Shown piece by piece: positions 61,251 through 64,000 of a DNA stretch of 64,000 bases. This stretch comes from Albifimbria verrucaria (taxonomy: Eukaryota; Ascomycota; Sordariomycetes; Hypocreales; Stachybotryaceae), in the NCBI GenBank assembly GCA_020081605.1, contig JAHREC010000013.1, forward strand, positions 6,324,001 to 6,388,000, written 5' to 3'. The notes beneath the pieces were generated by a model. It was not told where the DNA came from, ran no database searches, and worked only from the letters and a program-made list of their open reading frames with translations. Position 1 is the stretch's first letter; each line of letters opens with the position of its first letter. Position numbers and translations under genes: made by a program.

Positions 61251-62503
61251 TCAAACCTTGTTACGACCTAGCTCTTCCAGCAGCCAATCTCGCCATTGCT
61301 GGTCCTTCAGAATGTATCTGACCCTGGCCTCGAGCCAGTCAGTGTTTCCCAAAACCCCAGGAGGCTTGAAACCGACACCAGTCGACCAATGCTGCACTCC
61401 AATGATTCAAAAACAAATCCCAAGAATACTCGACCGAGGTGCTCTCCGTTGAAAGTTGGGTTAGCAGCGTAGCGTGGTACTGCTTGAGAAGTGCCGCTTC
61501 GCCCTCATCCATGGCTAACTCGTGAGGTACGGATCCTTTGCTCGTGAGCATTTTTAAGGAACAGAGCATGTGAATAACTTCGCGAGGTCGCAGGCTCCTA
61601 ATCCCAGGCCAACATACTGAAAGTCGAAAAAGCGACCCGATCTCCAGACTCGGTAGTGAAGAGGTTTTCGGATTTCACATCGCCATGGATATACGTCTCG
61701 AATGGCCGGCCCCGTGGAGTCAGGACCTCGGCGACCATCTCGGCAATGGAACTGGACGAGTGCTGCTGCGTTGAACAAAATGCCTTGGACCATTCCGAGT
61801 ATGAACGCTTGGCCAGCGAAGAATATTCTTTTCTACGGGTTGCGAGGTATGTGTAACCTCCGTTCAACCATAGCAAGTTCCCGCCATGTTCAGGTGACTG
61901 CTCCCTTCGCTTGGTCTCTTCAAGGGAGGCAGTACAAACTTGTCCATGGTATCGGGAATCAATTTCCGCGAACTGCCATGGAAATTAGCTAACCACTGCA
62001 AGGCTGACTGAACCTGGCGCGAGCTGAGGACAGATCTTTTTCGCCCGAAACTGGAAAGTCTGGACGCAAGTCTGTGATGAGTGTTGCCAACAAGCCTTGG
62101 AGCTCATCCGCATGGGACGCCCCTCTGGAAGGTGAGACGTGGATGCCAGACATTTCGCAACCGGTGCATCATCTCCCAACATTGGGGCCACTTGCTCATA
62201 AAACACCTGCTCAACCTCGTAGCTCAGCATTTTGCGCAAATGCCCCTCATCACCAGTGGTAGCGGGAGGCGGTGAAATGAGCTTGAGAATGAGATAGAAC
62301 TTGTCATCAGTGCGATCTTGCGCTATGCCACAGCTCTTCCGTACACTAGCAGCGGCGGCCTCGCTTGTTGCTGCAGCCGTCACCGCGCAGATGTGGCCGT
62401 AGCCTGCCCATAGCGATTGCAGCTCTGTGATGGTAACGAGCTTGAGCGATAGCCAATCGAGCATGATCTCGGCCACACGCCGAGGCTCAATTGAATTGGG
62501 CAT
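61251..62503 (-). CDS. aminoglycoside phosphotransferase/choline kinase-like protein
   Basis: The kinase core is recognisable: IHGDVKSENLF (the HxDxxxxN catalytic loop) and FFDFQYVGLGLGACDLAKLF (metal-binding Asp), then ALVDWCRFQ. The start is MPNSIEPRR at 62503. Seven bases seem to be missing in short runs over 1.25 kb, more than in any other gene; with them the gene is 419 residues and ends at 61251. Members phosphorylate small molecules or have unknown substrates in fungi. Decay is a real alternative given the number of breaks. Confidence 0.65.
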
Positions 62504-64000
62504 GTTGGAGTCACTGCAGATGAGACAGTATGAGGAGAGATTATGTGGGTGGAGGCTGTGTTGGAAGGCAAACTGCAGCTCGACAAGGGAGATGCTTGAG
62601 ATTGAGTTGAATGAGCATCGTGGATGCAGCAACTAGGCAATTGACTTAACTGATTGAGGGTGGGTCCCACTTTGGTGCGATCAGACATTGCTGCAGTGAA
62701 GAAGATGCTCGTATCACAGGGAAAGAGGACAAGGTATAACGTTACAGGACAGAATACTACAATTTTTTAAAAGAAATAATTTATAATAGTATAAGAGCAG
62801 TACCAATAATTGCCTGCTTAACCATTATCTTCTGGCAGAAGACCGTACTTTAGTATATTCCTCATACGTCATAGCAGCCTTTGAGACCTATTTTACGTGA
62901 CATACACGTTTCATTAGGGCCTAAGGGATACTTGATTTGTTTACGAAAATACGTACGATTTAATACCAAGGGCTCCGGTATGTCCATGTAATGAGTGGCT
63001 ATATCCTCTCGGTGCGAAACTCCTGCAATAGGAGGATCGTGCTGTGTCTAAATGTCACTGAGCTGCGTGGCATTTGGTATGATAGTCACTGGATCATTCC
63101 TTCACAAATGGAGATAGGTCTCACTGCCAGTATCAAACCCCACCTCGATTGAAATAACAATGTTCTCCACTGGGCAGCTAGAAAGTGCTACTTCTTGTCG
63201 TTCGTCAATAACTTTTCTTCAGTGACTATGACATGCATTTCCCTGGAAGTAAGCTTGTGACATTTCTCAATAATTTCTCTAGCAGAGATAATCATAGAAT
63301 TACCTCTATTTGACGGAGAAGGCGTTCATTGCAGCCCTAAAGCCTCATTTACGTTAAAGAATGACTTCAATGCAGATGATAGTTATACGAACCAGTATGT
63401 AGGGTTTCGAGGTAAACTGTGGCATAGCTGAGGTCTAATTCATACAAGAAATACATATAATGCACTTTATATATTGACTTGTTTCGGATGAAGAAGACTG
63501 GAGACACTTCAATCTAGCAAAAGGGCAAACGAATTGGCAATACGGCTTGATAGCCTGGTTGATCAAGTTATACCAGATCAAATTGGCAGTTAGATAGCAG
63601 TTAACACTTCACCACCTGTTGATGATCCTCCTCTAGAGCAACTCCGGCCCTCCTGAGAGTGCATAACGAGCAACAAGCGGGTGTTTGTTGGTCCAGACAT
63701 AGCAAGCCTGTTCGTACTCCACAATCCCTAGTCGGCGTTAGCACGAAACCTTGCTGCTAAAGCCGGCCAACTTGGGATTCGCTTGCATGTCTCACTCGAT
63801 AATCCATAATACTGCGTTCACAACTAATACAACCCACAGTTACAGCCCCGCCCTGACACTGCAGGAGGGTGGTAGAATGATTAGAAGTGCTAGGATGTAA
63901 CCCTTTGGTTGGCTTAACATAACAACAGATCCTCTTTTGCATAATCCCAACCCGCCTAATCATGCAATGTCATGTAATTCATGCAGTAGTACCTGCAATG
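62504..64000. other. 1.5 kb end region, no gene supported
   Basis: AT-rich DNA (62750-62830) then short frames only. Nothing recognisable is seen to the window end. Confidence 0.5.

Overview
The window is nuclear DNA of a filamentous ascomycete, most likely a Sordariomycete of the Hypocreales type. Genes carry many 45-140 base GT-AG introns, often with CTAAC branch points. Zn2Cys6 regulators, HET-domain genes, a fungal xylitol dehydrogenase and a cellulose-binding CBM1 domain are all present. The host order is inferred from protein resemblance only.

Layout. 1-12 kb: a broken HET gene, a Gfo/Idh/MocA oxidoreductase, a short-chain dehydrogenase facing a Zn2Cys6 regulator, a second HET gene and a small secreted cysteine-containing protein. 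15-23 kb: a class I terpene cyclase, a GMC oxidoreductase, a tRNA-His, an F-box-like protein and a drug/metabolite exporter. With the upstream regulator and oxidoreductases this looks like a loose terpenoid cluster. 24-25 kb: a HET remnant and a disordered protein. 27-42 kb is mostly housekeeping: xylitol dehydrogenase, a four-helix membrane protein, a CMC1-like COX assembly factor, a GH10-like protein with CBM1, UTP11, a Zn2Cys6 regulator and a gamma-glutamylcyclotransferase-like protein. 43-50 kb: threonine aldolase, a large C2H2 protein and a P-loop kinase. 51-59 kb: a candidate gasdermin-like protein, a large protein ending in a subtilisin protease, and a zinc-finger/SH3/RhoGAP protein. 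60-62.5 kb: a small mitochondrial protein and an aminoglycoside-phosphotransferase-like kinase.

Two things stand out. The 51-59 kb trio has the layout of a fungal regulated-cell-death locus (executioner, activating protease, regulator). The GH10-like protein has lost both catalytic glutamates but keeps its signal peptide, reading frame and CBM1.

A caution applies to almost every gene. About 35 frame breaks occur, and nearly all are repaired by adding one base to a short run of identical bases. With that base added, total lengths become multiples of three and splice phases agree. This looks more like homopolymer under-calling in the assembly than gene decay. I therefore call most of these genes CDS and note the break; only the two HET fragments with more extensive damage are called pseudogenes.
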